A stretch of 64,000 nt of DNA, from assembly GCA_025024175.1 (NCBI GenBank), contig QCXZ01000137.1:66464680-66528679 (forward strand), written 5' to 3'. A model generated the notes under the pieces. The model ran no database searches and was not told the origin of the DNA. It was given only the letters and a program-made list of their open reading frames with translations. A program made the position numbers and the translations under genes. The stretch's first letter is position 1. Every line of letters begins with the position of its first letter. The stretch is from Rhyzopertha dominica (taxonomy: Eukaryota; Arthropoda; Insecta; Coleoptera; Bostrichidae). Below, piece by piece: positions 24,840 through 35,393 of the stretch.

Positions 24840-25247
24840 CCAAATCAAACGATGAATATTTGCTTCAGCGACGAATGCATGTTGTTTTGAATGCCCATGT
24901 TAATAACATAAAGTTCGTTAATGGACTGACAAAAATCATAGCCAATTTCCCCAGAAACTGAATGTGCCGGCTGAAATGTGTTCCTAGGTATTTGTCATCA
25001 AATGGATGTTGAATATTGTGGGATGTATTTGGAAGTGATTGAAAATAAAAATGTAATTGATCCTCTAACCACTGAAAAAGTTAAGAACTAACGGGACATT
25101 GAAGAACCGATATTAACACGATGGAACCCCACCGTATGACACATGTGCGAAATTGATTAAAAATAGTAGATTTAATTCCCCGCTTCGANCACCTGACTTG
25201 ACCGCTTTGGACTTCTTTCTATGAAGTCATCTGTACGCCGAAGAAGC
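24840..25247 (+). mobile_element. DDE_3-type transposase relic
   Basis: Plus-strand remnants of a Tc1/mariner-superfamily DDE transposase common in insects. FSDEC near 24857 corresponds to the FSDE block with the first catalytic Asp, then VLNAHVNN matches the VLNGHVN region, and at about 25170-25225 NSPLRXPDLTALDFFL corresponds to the WPPRSPDLTPLDFFLW block with the last catalytic Asp. Many stops and frame shifts. Directly followed by a PLE fragment, so it was probably cut by that insertion. An N at 25189 lies within the last block. Confidence 0.7.
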
Positions 25248-25925
25248 CGAATCTTACGTGAAGAACGCAAGCCACTTCATCGATCGTATAAAAGACATAA
25301 CACTGGAACCAGGACATTTGCTAGTCAGCTTCGATGTTGTATCTCTTTTTACCAACGTCCCCGTTGACAAGGCCATGGACGTCATACGCAAAAAACATGA
25401 ACCGATAGAAGACATCATGGAACTGGTCAAACAGTGTTTGAAGAATACTTACTCCTTCTACAAGGAGCAGAGGTACAAACAAGTCGAAGGAGCACCAATA
25501 GGATCACCACCACCACTAACACTATCATAGCCAATGCTTTTATGGAAGATTTGGAAACAAAGGCCATGGAGGCGACAACCGATACAGATAGCAAAAAAGA
25601 AGAGATGAAGAAAATAGAAACAGCTGTACAGTAGAACGGCTCAGAGAAAAACGACATAAGAAACGCGCTAAGACCACGTCGACAGACGGAGCCAACAGAA
25701 GAAGAAAAATCAATCGCTAACGCCTATCTACCGTACATCAAAGGAACAGCAGAGAAAGTCAGGAAGGTGCTGAAGAAACACAAGATCGCGACCACATTTA
25801 CTACTATAAGGAAAACAAGCCAGATACTTCCAAACGCAAAAAACGAAAGTAGAACTGGAAGCGCAAGGGATATACGAAATCCCATGCAGAGACTGTGGGG
25901 GCAGCTATATTGGTCAAACCTAAGA
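25248..25925 (+). mobile_element. Penelope-like element relic, RT and GIY-YIG pieces
   Basis: The frame 25258-25530 encodes part of a PLE RT: GHLLVSFDVVSLFTNVPVDKA contains the first catalytic Asp block, and QVEGAPIGSP is the RT4-like motif. IIANAFMEDLE follows in the next frame at about 25530-25570. The YxDD catalytic block is deleted. At 25680-25850 comes the linker with AYLPYIKGTAEKVRKVLKKH, and at 25867-25915 GIYEIPCRDCGGSYIGQT, the GIY and YIG boxes with the CxxC pair typical of PLE nucleases, ending in a stop. It is a third PLE family or subfamily, different from those at 10.7 and 35 kb. Confidence 0.85.
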
Positions 25926-26039
25926 GCAGAGGGGGAATTGTTTAAGTATGTGTAGTATTGGATATTTTGACAATATTCCTAACATTTTACCCGTTAAAGA
26001 AAACTCCCAAGCATGCATTTTATAGAGATTAAAGTAGGA

Positions 26040-26580
26040 GAATTTTTCTCATCATGGGACGAATATTAACCAATCGTGGTTCTCAGTTTACAGCAAAAAA
26101 ATGGCAAAAAGAGCTTTTAGAATGTGGGGTTCAAGTAGTATTTTCATCAATAAGTAGGCCTAAAGCCAATACCTCGGACGCTTATGCCGTGCGTATTGTA
26201 GCGAACATCATACTCGTTGTCCTTGATTCACGAGTCTTCGTAAGGGGTAGTCTATAAAAGTTTGTTACCAAGGTATATTCAGTATAGTAATGTAGACAAA
26301 CAAGGCGTTTCGTAGGAGAAGAAGTTAGTGTTAGCTCGCGAGACTGGCTGGTACGGCCCTTAGGTATCCCACAGGTAATGCACTTAATTTCCAACCGGGT
26401 GATTTAGTACTGTTAAAAGCGAGTAATTTATCATTTGCACTAAAATCGGAAACTCAGAAATAATTGTTCTTTTATAAAGGACCGTTGGTGGTAAAAAAAC
26501 AAGTTAGTCATGCAACATACATATTAAAATATCCAGAATCCGACCGCGAAACACAGCATCTTTGTGGTGTATAATTGCAA
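26040..26580 (+). mobile_element. Ty3/gypsy-type integrase relic
   Basis: At about 26060-26180 the plus strand encodes ILTNRGSQFTAKKWQKE followed by VVFSSISRPKAN, corresponding to the retroviral-type integrase core block with its second catalytic Asp (here D changed to N) and the SxxxPQAN block with the catalytic Glu region beyond it. After frame changes, 26380-26560 encodes FQPGDLVLLKA and YKGPLVVKKQVSHATYILKY, the C-terminal GPY/F-type module found in many gypsy integrases. The segment between is rearranged. No LTR was identified. Dead fragment. Confidence 0.8.
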
Positions 26581-27664
26581 GCTTGACGGTGGTAAATGAG
26601 CTCAACAGCTCTTTTTGTTCAATTGTCTTTACTGAACTTTTTGTTTAGGGTTCTTGCTATGAGTTAGACAGATACGCTTCGGCCGCCGTGCTAGATGCAC
26701 ATTTTCTTAGTCTTAGTTTGAATTTTGAAGACATTCGACTGGTTTCTTTTTATCATATGAACTAAAAACGGAAATTAGAGATAATAAGTAGGTATAGACA
26801 ACTACATATAATTTTTTTCAAAAATTCTCGACTGATGTAAGTACTCATATCTTCTAGTACCCTCGAAAACCTTCTGCCTGAAATATGTAGTTGCGTCCGT
26901 GCAACGTGGGGAATACAGCGAGCCGTTTTTCCGTTATGTGCAGCTTCCGTGGCGATACTGCACTATCAACTATTAAAAGGGCAAAAGAATCCAGTGTGGA
27001 TGAGCTATAAATTTAAAGCGGAGCACGCGTTATCGCGGCCGTGTACATCGACTGCCGCCAATGCAGTGGGTCAGTGGGGCTTACAGCAGTGAACACCCTC
27101 AATCCGGGCGTTCTCTCCCGATCTTCTTTATATATAACCGGCGCTCGAATCGATAGCCTTTGTCATATTGCATTAACAGTCCCCAGGGACCATTAATATG
27201 ATTTATGCCGCACTCAAATGCTCCAGAACGCACCTTGTTTGTTACAAACGTCGTAATTAGCGCCGCGAATCGCGTAATTCCATGTCAGATACAGTGCCCT
27301 GGCGCGGAGAATTCACCCGCTTCATTATCGTGACGTTATAACGGATCGACTTCTTCCGCTTTTATTGCCTATTTCGATACCGGAACTTGATGGTGTAGAT
27401 TAACCTAGGACTGAACTATCAAAAAGTCGTCCTATGCGATCTAGCCATTCTAGATAACCAACATTAACTTAATTTATATCCTTATCGACTAAATCTTCAT
27501 TAAATGGGTAGGAAATCTGATATCAGTTTTCGCTCGTCGAGCTTAAAAACTGATGGGATTTGGATTAACTTCGGTTGTTAGTAATCTGGAAGCGATCAAT
27601 GAAGGCTTTGATTTTTATCTACTCATGTCAAAAGAGAGAGGTTCTTTTTCGTATACGCAATGGG
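26581..27664. other. intergenic; GC-richer non-repetitive block 26880-27400
   Basis: From about 26880 to 27400 the sequence is markedly less AT-rich and lacks repeats or long frames. It includes short homeodomain-like sites such as TTTATG near 27202 and TAATTA-like cores. It resembles conserved noncoding regulatory DNA, on composition only. Confidence 0.35.
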
Positions 27665-27860
27665 TTTTTCAAAATCTATAATGAAAAACCCTAAACATGA
27701 TGATTTAGAAAGCCTATATACGAATTTCGGCATGAAAGCTGCCATCTTCAGAAGAATCAGCGACTTCCCGAAATGTCTGGATAGATTTAACCGGAGGATA
27801 TTCTTTCACCAGATCTGCAGCGGAAGAGAAGTCAGGTCAACAAAACACCATTATTTATAG
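27665..27860 (-). mobile_element. solo 3' end of a Penelope-like element
   Basis: On the minus strand this matches the 3' end of the PLE at 30590-31565 over about 190 bases: shared blocks include GAATATCCTCCGGTTAA, CTGAAGATGGCAGC, and a final TTAGGGTT-type tail. A hammerhead-like motif lies at 27725-27751. The plus-strand 66-codon frame here is only the complement of this end. Confidence 0.7.
27725..27751 (-). ncRNA. hammerhead-like motif
   Basis: Minus strand: CTGAAGA, spacer T, GGCA arm, loop, TGCC arm, GAAA. The hairpin arms pair perfectly. Same layout as at 30638-30664. Confidence 0.5.
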
Positions 27861-28568
27861 TAGGTATTTTAATTTCACACTAATTAGTATTAATTTAAGC
27901 AGCTGTTATGGTTTATCTCATAAGTACAGTAAACTTCTTTAAATTAAATTTGGTACCTACCAACGTTTCAGTGACCGTGGTGTCAGCTCATATTTTGAAA
28001 ATATGTTTGGAAATGAAAGCCCCGTTTGGAGATGTCATATGAAATGTCTAAGCATTTTTATCCACCACCTTATTTCTAACATTCAAGGTATAAGGTTTAT
28101 GGTAATGATTGTCCAAAGTTGGAAACGACATTAAGCACAAGAGTTAATAATCAGGGTCTTCAAACATAACATAGATATTANAATTGATTCTTAAAGACAG
28201 ATAACAAGATAATAAACGAAAATGTCTACTCGGTAGACGAATCTATTTTTTTAATACGCTATTTCTTCAAGGCAGTAAAATTCAATCAATAATCGCTTGA
28301 ATAAATAGAACTATCTATCACTTACATATACGAGGACAACCTAAGAAAATGGTTTAGAAGGATGTTCCACTGTCCACTCACCTGCAATAAAAAATACACT
28401 AAGTTAGTTAAATATCAATATACTACCGAGCATATCATATTATAACAACAGCTATGCCTGTATTTTGGTCGAAACTGAACTATTAACAATTTCATCGGGT
28501 AGCGAGTTCTATTTTTTCAGTTCTTGTTGAAATTATACTGGATGCCAGAAAACATTCGCCACATATAG
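27861..28568. other. intergenic, nothing recognised
   Basis: AT-rich with one N at 28182 and no supported feature. Confidence 0.4.
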
Positions 28569-29128
28569 GAGGGTCATGTCAAAATTCCTGCACACAAAAA
28601 TACAACTGGTAAGTGAGAAGTATATTTTTAAAAATTGCAATAAAGTCGTTCAGTATAATCCTCTTGCATACCCAAAACACGTTGCCATCGCTTCGGCAGT
28701 AATGTAGTGTCGTTAAATACGCCATCTTTGTCAAGATGTTTCAACAGTTGGAACGCAGTTGCTGTTGGATGGCTTTTATTCTTCCAAGTTAATAAATCGG
28801 ACTTCAAGAAATTCTCCTTTCCACTGGAAGAACAAAACGAAATCTGGAGGACTCATGTCAGGGCTGCAGGGGGGACATGGGAGAATTTCATAGCAGTTCC
28901 TAAAGCAAACTCCTTTGACTGACCCTGCTTTATGCGCTGTCCTTCATATCTCGTCTACACTTTTGGAATCATGTTTTTACATTTTCTAAACTGAATGAAC
29001 TATTCGCACTCTGTATATAGCTAAGTGATGTCCCAATAATAGACTTTTAAAATTTGACAGTACTTATTTTTTCACCATCGCCAGTTGAGCGCTAGCTTGA
29101 TATGTGCAGGAATCATGACATGACCCTC
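28569..29128 (-). mobile_element. mariner-like transposon remnant with terminal inverted repeats
   Basis: Terminal inverted repeats GAGGGTCATGTCA...TTCCTGCACA lie at 28569-28596 and 29103-29128, about 26 of 28 positions matching. Between them, the minus strand holds a decayed transposase C-terminus: a relic of the PPYSPDLSPxDFFLF block with the last catalytic Asp near 28830-28880, and LLPKRWQRVLGMQEDYTE at about 28650-28700, matching the family's RWxKCI...GDYxE ending. Most of the gene is deleted. No clear TA duplication was seen. Confidence 0.7.
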
Positions 29129-30589
29129 GATCCAGAAATAAAGCAAAAATAAGGTTGTTTTGGTACGAGCTCAAACAAGAAAATAGTACCTGTTTTCTTA
29201 AGGCGTGGTAATTTAGTACCTCCTAAAAGCACTGCAGTAATAGCACAGGCGACAGGCCCAAATTTTTTTCGTTTGTGCTTCTTGCGCAACGCAACAACTC
29301 CATTGGGAGTTATTTGTTTTATTTTGAGGGGGGTGCATTTTCCTCACAGTTCAGTCAGTATATTTATGTAGGCTTAAGATCATGTTACAGAGACAAAATA
29401 GTATTAGTCTTTTCATGCCAAATTTTCATTGGCCCTTGGTTTCGAACCAAAAAACTCACGCCATTATTTTACTTCTTGAACCAGCGTTACGCTAAGAAAT
29501 GACCTTGCCATGCTTATGCTTATTATGCATACCCCTGTGAAAGCAAAATATCTTGGTATATTGTAAAGGCTGTCTATAAAATGAGATTTAAAAAAAAACA
29601 GATAAAAGTAAAGAACAAGCCTATGTATAATAAAAAAGTAGGAAATCCTGCTCTGTTTGAAAGTTAGACTTGTATGTAGCCTCAATATATAGTTTTAAAT
29701 TACACTGGAATAAGCTTGGTTATAAATATACACTGCCTTTTGGAGAAACAAAAAAAAACTGCAGTGTGTATTCCGAATTCAGTACTTTTAAAACAAACTG
29801 CGTCCTACGAAGCCTGTTGAGATTTAATTAATATTAACTTACTGGCCAGCTGGGATACTACGGCACCTCTAAAGCTAATTAAAATCGAGTGCATATTTCA
29901 GCAGTATTGTACAATTAAAAAGTTAGGAACTGAAAGCATCGTTAAAATAGTTTAAGGGCTGAAAGTTTAAAACCACCTGCGCCTTTACATCCACTGTTCT
30001 GTGAGCACATGCACTGAAAGGCAGAAAAACTTTGATCAGTTTATTTACTAATACGAGCAACTAAAACAACCTATCATCAATCACGCTGGGTACCAGTAGC
30101 TGTTCTAATGTACTGCGCAAGTTGGAGCGATTCCCATAATCATTTTACTAGGAAAATTGGCATATGCTTTGTTATTACTAGTTGCTTACTGTATTGTCTG
30201 CCGGTGACAGGTGCAATTTGCTCTACCGAACAGCAAATTGCGGCGAATGTACTCTCATTACCTCGATATGCGTAGTAATTTATCCTGGCACAGTTTTCAC
30301 TACGGTCTTTTAAATTATGTAGCTCTTTTGTCTCTAGCTGATCATTCGCTGTGAAAAATGTTGGCGGGTTTGTTCATTAAGTAGTGGGTAATGTAGGTTG
30401 GAATATATTTCCCGCAGTGTTGGTAAAAGCAAACAGGACCAACTGGATTCTGAAAACTATGCCGCTCTAGTAGTTTCCCAATTCATCTAAATACGTAACT
30501 TATGATGAAAGATAGTTTATTAATTTACTATAATTAACTGCACTCATCCTATTAATTGAAATTTTCATAGCTGTTAGAAACAGTAAAAA
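29129..30589. other. intergenic, nothing recognised
   Basis: AT-rich. Short frames on both strands (29275-29502, 29464-29685) are unrecognised. Confidence 0.4.
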
Positions 30590-31565
30590 AAATAACCCTA
30601 ACCACAGTATTAGAAATTGCAATATTCTATGTACGTATTTCAGCAGCTAAGCTGCCATCTTCAGTAGAATAATAAGATGACTTCCTGAAATCTGGCTCGA
30701 TTAACCGGAGGATATTCTCCTCACCGAAATTCAACAAGACATAACTATTTATACTAACAAAGCTTCATGCTTGAATGAATCGCTTACCTAATCAGTTCAA
30801 ACAATGCGGATCTCGGAATTGGATCTACATCAGAATTCATTAAGCCATCTTTATTACTTTGAATAAGTAAGCTCTCGAACACGTTGACTTCCGTGTTTTT
30901 GGAAACCGGTTTTAACAGTTCTAGGTTTTTTGATGTTATAGAGTGTGCTGTGTCTTTAATATGTTGGGCGACACTTGACTTATCGAACTTCCCAAACCTG
31001 AAATGAGCAACATGCTCTTTAAATCTAATTCCTATAAAGCACCTAGTCTGCCTAATAGATTTAAGATTACATTTTGTTTCATAAATGCCTGACCTGTCTT
31101 CTGCATCTACCTTATCTCTTGGGTTTCCTAATCATTTTTTATACTATTATTGGCGGTAAAAGCCAGTTTTAAATGAAATGGTTTTATAATTTTATGCAAT
31201 CCTTTCTTAAGTCTAAGGTCAAAAGGAATTTTAATGAATTTATGTTCTAAGATAGGTGGAAAAGACAATGTGGTGGCGTTTAAAACATGTTTCTTATGTT
31301 GAATTTTCCTAAGTAAGTTATTTACTATTTCGCTGGAGTAACCATTATGAATAGCAACATTCTTAATATATTTAAGTTCTTTTTCAAAGTTAGATTTTGA
31401 TAAAGGAAAATTGACTAATCTATTAACTACGAAATTCAAGGCCGAAAGTTTGGTGAGAATTTTGGGATTCATTAAGTACAAACCTATTTTTATTTGTATC
31501 TTTCCTGTATACGTCAAATTCTATTTCATAGTTGTTTTTTCTTGACACCAGTACATCCTTCTTCC
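30590..31565 (-). mobile_element. 5'-truncated Penelope-like element
   Basis: Minus-strand PLE carrying the end of the RT and the GIY-YIG nuclease. From 31565 downward it encodes DVLVSRKNN and EFDVYRK, then in the frame 31517-31128 NRLVNFPLSKSNFEKEL and the thumb and linker region. Beyond 31128 it encodes SGIYETKCN, the GIY box, a degenerate second box, FKEHVAHFRF, and SVAQHIKDTAHSI, the usual PLE nuclease tail, ending near 30775. The remaining ~180 bases are the 3' untranslated end with a hammerhead-like motif. The RT catalytic block is missing through 5' truncation. A solo copy of the same 3' end is at 27665-27860. Confidence 0.85.
30638..30664 (-). ncRNA. hammerhead-like motif at PLE 3' end
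   Basis: Minus strand CTGAAGA, spacer T, GGCAGC arm, short loop, GCTGCT arm, GAAA. Located in the 3' untranslated end of the PLE at 30590-31565. Confidence 0.5.
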
Positions 31566-31823
31566 ATTGTAAAATTAATCTTATTCGCGCCTCAATCACT
31601 CAAGCTCTGGAAGAGTGAAAGAAGACGTAAATTTACAAGAAAACCAACTTTTCTTTAACAGGATGAAGCGCCTCCTCATTATCATGTATAGGACTACGTG
31701 GTTTCTTTAAGAGGGGCGTTTACCTAGAGCGAATCGGGTCATTTTAAGCACCTACCGTTTTACATTTTACCGAGTTAATCGAAACTTTTTCGAAGTGAAA
31801 TTTCGACACGGCAATGACAAAAG

Positions 31824-31982
31824 ATGTAGCTACAACGTAGAGTTCGAGTTTTTTCTGAATTTGGTACGGTAATGTAAATATTTGTTGTTATATTTTGCTT
31901 AAAAATGCGTATTTTTGGCGAGTTATATCTCGAAAACTAAGGCACATAAACGAAAAATTCGAACTCCACGTTGTAGCTACAT
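31824..31982. repeat. short inverted-repeat element
   Basis: ATGTAGCTACAACGTAGAG at 31824 and its complement ending at 31982 (CTCCACGTTGTAGCTACAT) form arms of about 27 bases around a 105-base AT-rich interior. Likely a MITE; superfamily not determinable because no flanking duplication is clear. Confidence 0.6.
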
Positions 31983-32699
31983 ATTTCTTTGTACACTACC
32001 AAAAACATGAGCACGATAAATAAGTAAAAACATTCAAAAAATCTAAAACCGCAAACCCTTTCGCACGAGTCCGTCAAGAGAGCGGAATGCGAATGCCCAT
32101 CCCCACCAGATCCGTCGCATGGTATCCAGACAACAGTGAGGCTAAGATGCAAACCTGTCGGGAATGATCGTGCGGTATACGATTTATTCCGATATGACCG
32201 GATTTCTAAGCTTTTATGTCTAAATACACGTGACAAGTTAATGTTAAAAGCTCTTTCACATTAATTTACTGTCTGCCGAAGCGATGGGGAGGCGAAATAA
32301 AAATTATTATAAACGTTCCTCCAAAAATCATAGTCGACATGCAGTTAGAATGAAATGTTATATAGTTCATATTTACAGAAATAAATGGGTTATTCCATAT
32401 TTTGAATAACCTGGTATAATATCATAGTAAGTTACTAATATCATGCTTACTTTTTTATGCACACGCTACAGTCAGCAATTTTCCGAATATTAGTTTCGCC
32501 CGTCTGATCTTTGCGTAATTTCAACCTATCGGCTACCCTCTTACGTCCCATGTCCCGCTGGTAACATGGGTTGCATAGTTTACATTTTGCCCGATCGCTG
32601 CAAGTAAATGCCCCTCTTAAAGACTCGTATATTGCATTAAGTAGCGATCCTCGCCACAGATAGATGGCAGGTAATGTTGATTCACTAGTAAATTCTATC
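31983..32699. other. intergenic, nothing recognised
   Basis: Contains somewhat GC-richer patches (32050-32170, 32500-32660) without recognisable coding potential. The 99-codon minus frame at 31937-32236 is unrecognised and partly overlaps the inverted-repeat element. Confidence 0.35.
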
Positions 32700-33060
32700 T
32701 ATGGAATGTACACGATGTTTAGACAGCGACAGAGTGATGTCCTAGAAACGTGTAGAAAGATGGCGTAGACGAAAGCTACCCTATATAAAGGGCGGGCTGG
32801 CGCGTGGCGGGAAGTTTGAAAAAGTACAAAATATGAGTTCTTAATTCTAATAGCGGTTAATCAAGCGAGATCCGCGCGAAAGACATAGCGAAGCAGGTGT
32901 TTTTAGTGCTATTGTGAGCAGTATAGTGATTTACTGAATTATAAGTGAAAAAATAATAGTGTTTGGAGAGAGTTGTGTTTATATTTATGTAATGTATATC
33001 AATACAAGTGTTTAAATAAAAGGAAATTAAGTCAGATATCCACATTTTTTTAACCTGCAA
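32700..33060 (+). promoter_or_regulatory. LTR-like promoter and polyadenylation unit
   Basis: A strong TATA box (CTATATAAAGG, TATATAAA at 32782-32789) lies in a locally GC-rich stretch and is followed about 230 bases later by AATAAA at 33015-33020. This compact TATA-to-AATAAA spacing is typical of a retrotransposon LTR. No TG...CA ends with a flanking duplication could be fixed, so a solo LTR is inferred, and a host promoter is an alternative. Confidence 0.35.
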
Positions 33061-33064
33061 GTAC

Positions 33065-33240
33065 GTCGTAATAATATATAGCTATAACAGGCCTTTCGGG
33101 CTCATAGCTTGACAATTTATCTCCATAGTTCTCTATTTCTCGGCTTCACCATCCAATTCTTACACTTTTTTTCAAGCTTGTTCCTTCTTTCCCATATTTT
33201 TACTTCTTTTCTCCCTCCAAATATTTTCCGTTCCCAACCT
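33065..33240 (-). mobile_element. possible LINE 3' tail
   Basis: On the minus strand a purine-rich stretch leads into AGCTATGAGCCCGAAAGGCC and a TATA-rich end, a layout reminiscent of 3' ends of insect non-LTR elements. It abuts the LTR-like unit. Weak evidence: no coding part is present. Confidence 0.3.
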
Positions 33241-35096
33241 CAACCTTATGTTATGTAATATTGTTCTGTATACATTTTTCGCTTTCGATGAAACAATTTG
33301 TTTATAAGGATGGTGTACTTCCGACGACAGTTTAAAGAGCTACAGGAAAATAGGTCTGATAGCGATTCCTTTCCTTAAACCCTTGCATAATATCATAAAA
33401 GTTTGAAGTACTCTGCAGCGATCGAATGGATTCGACTAAAACGTGTGCATTAGAGATTTCCTAGTTTTCGCCCAATGAGTAATAAGCCAGTACGTATTAG
33501 ACCCCGGGGCTAATAAAGTCGTAAATTGCATAACACCCAGGGATTCTGTAATGGCACAATTCGAGTGCATATGTCCTTTTCCAGTATAACATTGATCCTA
33601 ATTAAGTCGCCCGCTTTAATTGTGTCATATGCGCTCGTGTCCGGTAGTCCGGTGTATATAGCGATGTTATCCGGAGCTTCGAACCGCTGTTACCTGTCCC
33701 GTTCTTTTATGTATTTTTAGCTTTATTTCTAACAATAGCTGTCATGTTTACAGGGCGAGCAGATGGTGTAACAAAAACAGCTGAACGAATATGTCGAATG
33801 ATTTCTACAAAAGAAATGAGAAGTAGTGATTGTTTTAACTATATCAGGCTTTTGCGCAGCAAATTTTTTGTCTGCCCCATACTAAGCATCAACGGTTTGA
33901 AAGAAACATAAGAGGTACATAGCAATGTTCTATTTTGGACAAGCAAATTTCGTATACGTTGAATTATCCCCAAAAGCTTGAATGTCCGTCTCAGAATTTT
34001 TATTATTTTAAATTCTAAAACGAAATTTCACGTTTTTTAACACAGAAACCTGCTAATATCCACAGTGATTTAAAAAAAAGTTTCAAGACATGCGGCATAT
34101 AACAGAACGTATAAAAAACACTGATTATTTTTTATACACCAGCTTAGATATTAGTATCAGTAAGTGTGAAAAGTAGGTATTACATGATGTTTTTGTTGTA
34201 TCTGATACTGTAGCATGCAAACCAGATATGTTTAATGATTAGATAAATTTCAGAATAAGTACAAAACGAAAATATATACCCAGCTGAAAGTTATTATCAG
34301 AAAACTCTAAAATCTTTATATTCTACGAGAAAACTTATAAAGGGTACCTTAAATTTCCTACATAAATCTTAAAAAGAAACAAAACTGAAAGTAATGCTTA
34401 AAAGTGCAGGCCATGCTGCTCAAATTAAACAGTGATTTATAATACTACAGTGGATTATCTTATTAATTTGACAATGATGTTTATGATTCATTAATTGAAT
34501 AGAAGACCATATGAGAAGTAAGTTCGTTATTAGTTCAAAGCTTAATCTCTTTTTACACGCCACTTTTGCATAATAACAGTGTTTAGTTTAGCTTATACAT
34601 ATTTCAGTGCCTGACATTATTTTATGGGATGATTGCAAGACACATCTTTTAAATATTTTTTCTGTTACAAACACAATATGCTCACAAACATTCAAGTGTC
34701 TGCCTATAAGGACCTTGAGAAAAAAAAATATATAAATGGTAAAAAACCGCTGCAAATTGAATCAATACTTCCACATCCAATTGTCAAAATGACATTTACG
34801 TTTTTATTTTTTATACTATACGATTAGTAATCAGATTTTGAGCATTTTTCTCTCTACACGTTTTTTCTAAGACAAACAGACCTCGTGATATTAGCAAAAA
34901 TATATAAATTTTTAAAATCGTTTTTTTCCAAATAACTCGAAAATTGTTAACTTAACAAAAAAATTACAAGAGTGCTTTCTGATCAGAAATTTAATATTCT
35001 ATATAATACCANAATTTAAAAAAAATCGTACGAGCAATGTTCAAAATAGGTTTTTTGGAAATATTTCGAAAATGTCAAAATTTTGGATAAATTTTC
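33241..35096. other. intergenic, no gene recognised
   Basis: The part 33470-33720 is GC-richer and non-repetitive. The rest is AT-rich. From about 34820 to 35096 there are AT-rich stretches of the TTTCGAAAATNNTAA kind that continue on the other side of the PLE insertion (37990-38280), so this was one old repeat or AT-rich block before the PLE landed. Confidence 0.4.
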
Positions 35097-35108
35097 TAAG
35101 ACACTTTT
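35097..35108. repeat. left target-site duplication of the PLE
   Basis: TAAGACACTTTT, identical to 37978-37989 on the other side of the element. Confidence 0.85.
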
Positions 35109-35393
35109 AATTCTTCAAAAGAAAATATTCTTAATGTGAACTTCCACTTTATTTTTAAATTGTAAAGCGCTTTCGGCTACATGCTAGCCATCGTCAGTAC
35201 AAACGTTAAAATGAAACTAACAGTTTGACAAAGTCAAAAAACAGAAACAAGCAAACTTGACTACAAACTGAAATGCAACCCACATGCCAATAACTCAAAC
35301 GAAACATTAATTTAGATCAAACAAAGAATTTAGAATAGGACAATTGAAATTACAAAAATCATTTAGAATAGTAAAATTTTGTTCGTTAATAAT
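35107..35393 (-). repeat. PLE inverted terminal repeat, left copy
   Basis: About 287 bases, matching the complement of 37648-37935 with no difference that I can see except an N at 37810. It overlaps the last codons and stop of the nuclease reading frame and contains a hammerhead-like motif at 35171-35197. Confidence 0.92.
35171..35197 (-). ncRNA. hammerhead-like motif, PLE 3' end
   Basis: Minus strand CTGACGA, spacer T, GGCTA arm, GCATG loop, TAGCC arm, GAAA, then a CGCTTTA...TAAAGTG arm pair downstream. The core boxes and the hairpin corresponding to stem II fit a hammerhead, with one extra spacer base after CTGANGA. The canonical cleavage U-H is not apparent, so catalysis is uncertain. Confidence 0.5.

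Noticed and set aside
27660..27860. 66-codon plus-strand frame
   Set aside because: It is the complement of a PLE 3' end on the minus strand.
30590..30605. TTAGGGTTA at the PLE 3' end as a telomere-like tail
   Set aside because: A single short match, also only partly present in the solo copy at 27.67 kb; it is too short to mean telomeric association.
33745..33850. Possible helix-turn-helix coding scrap (GRADGVTKTAERI)
   Set aside because: Short, followed by stops, and not supported by any neighbouring transposase motif.
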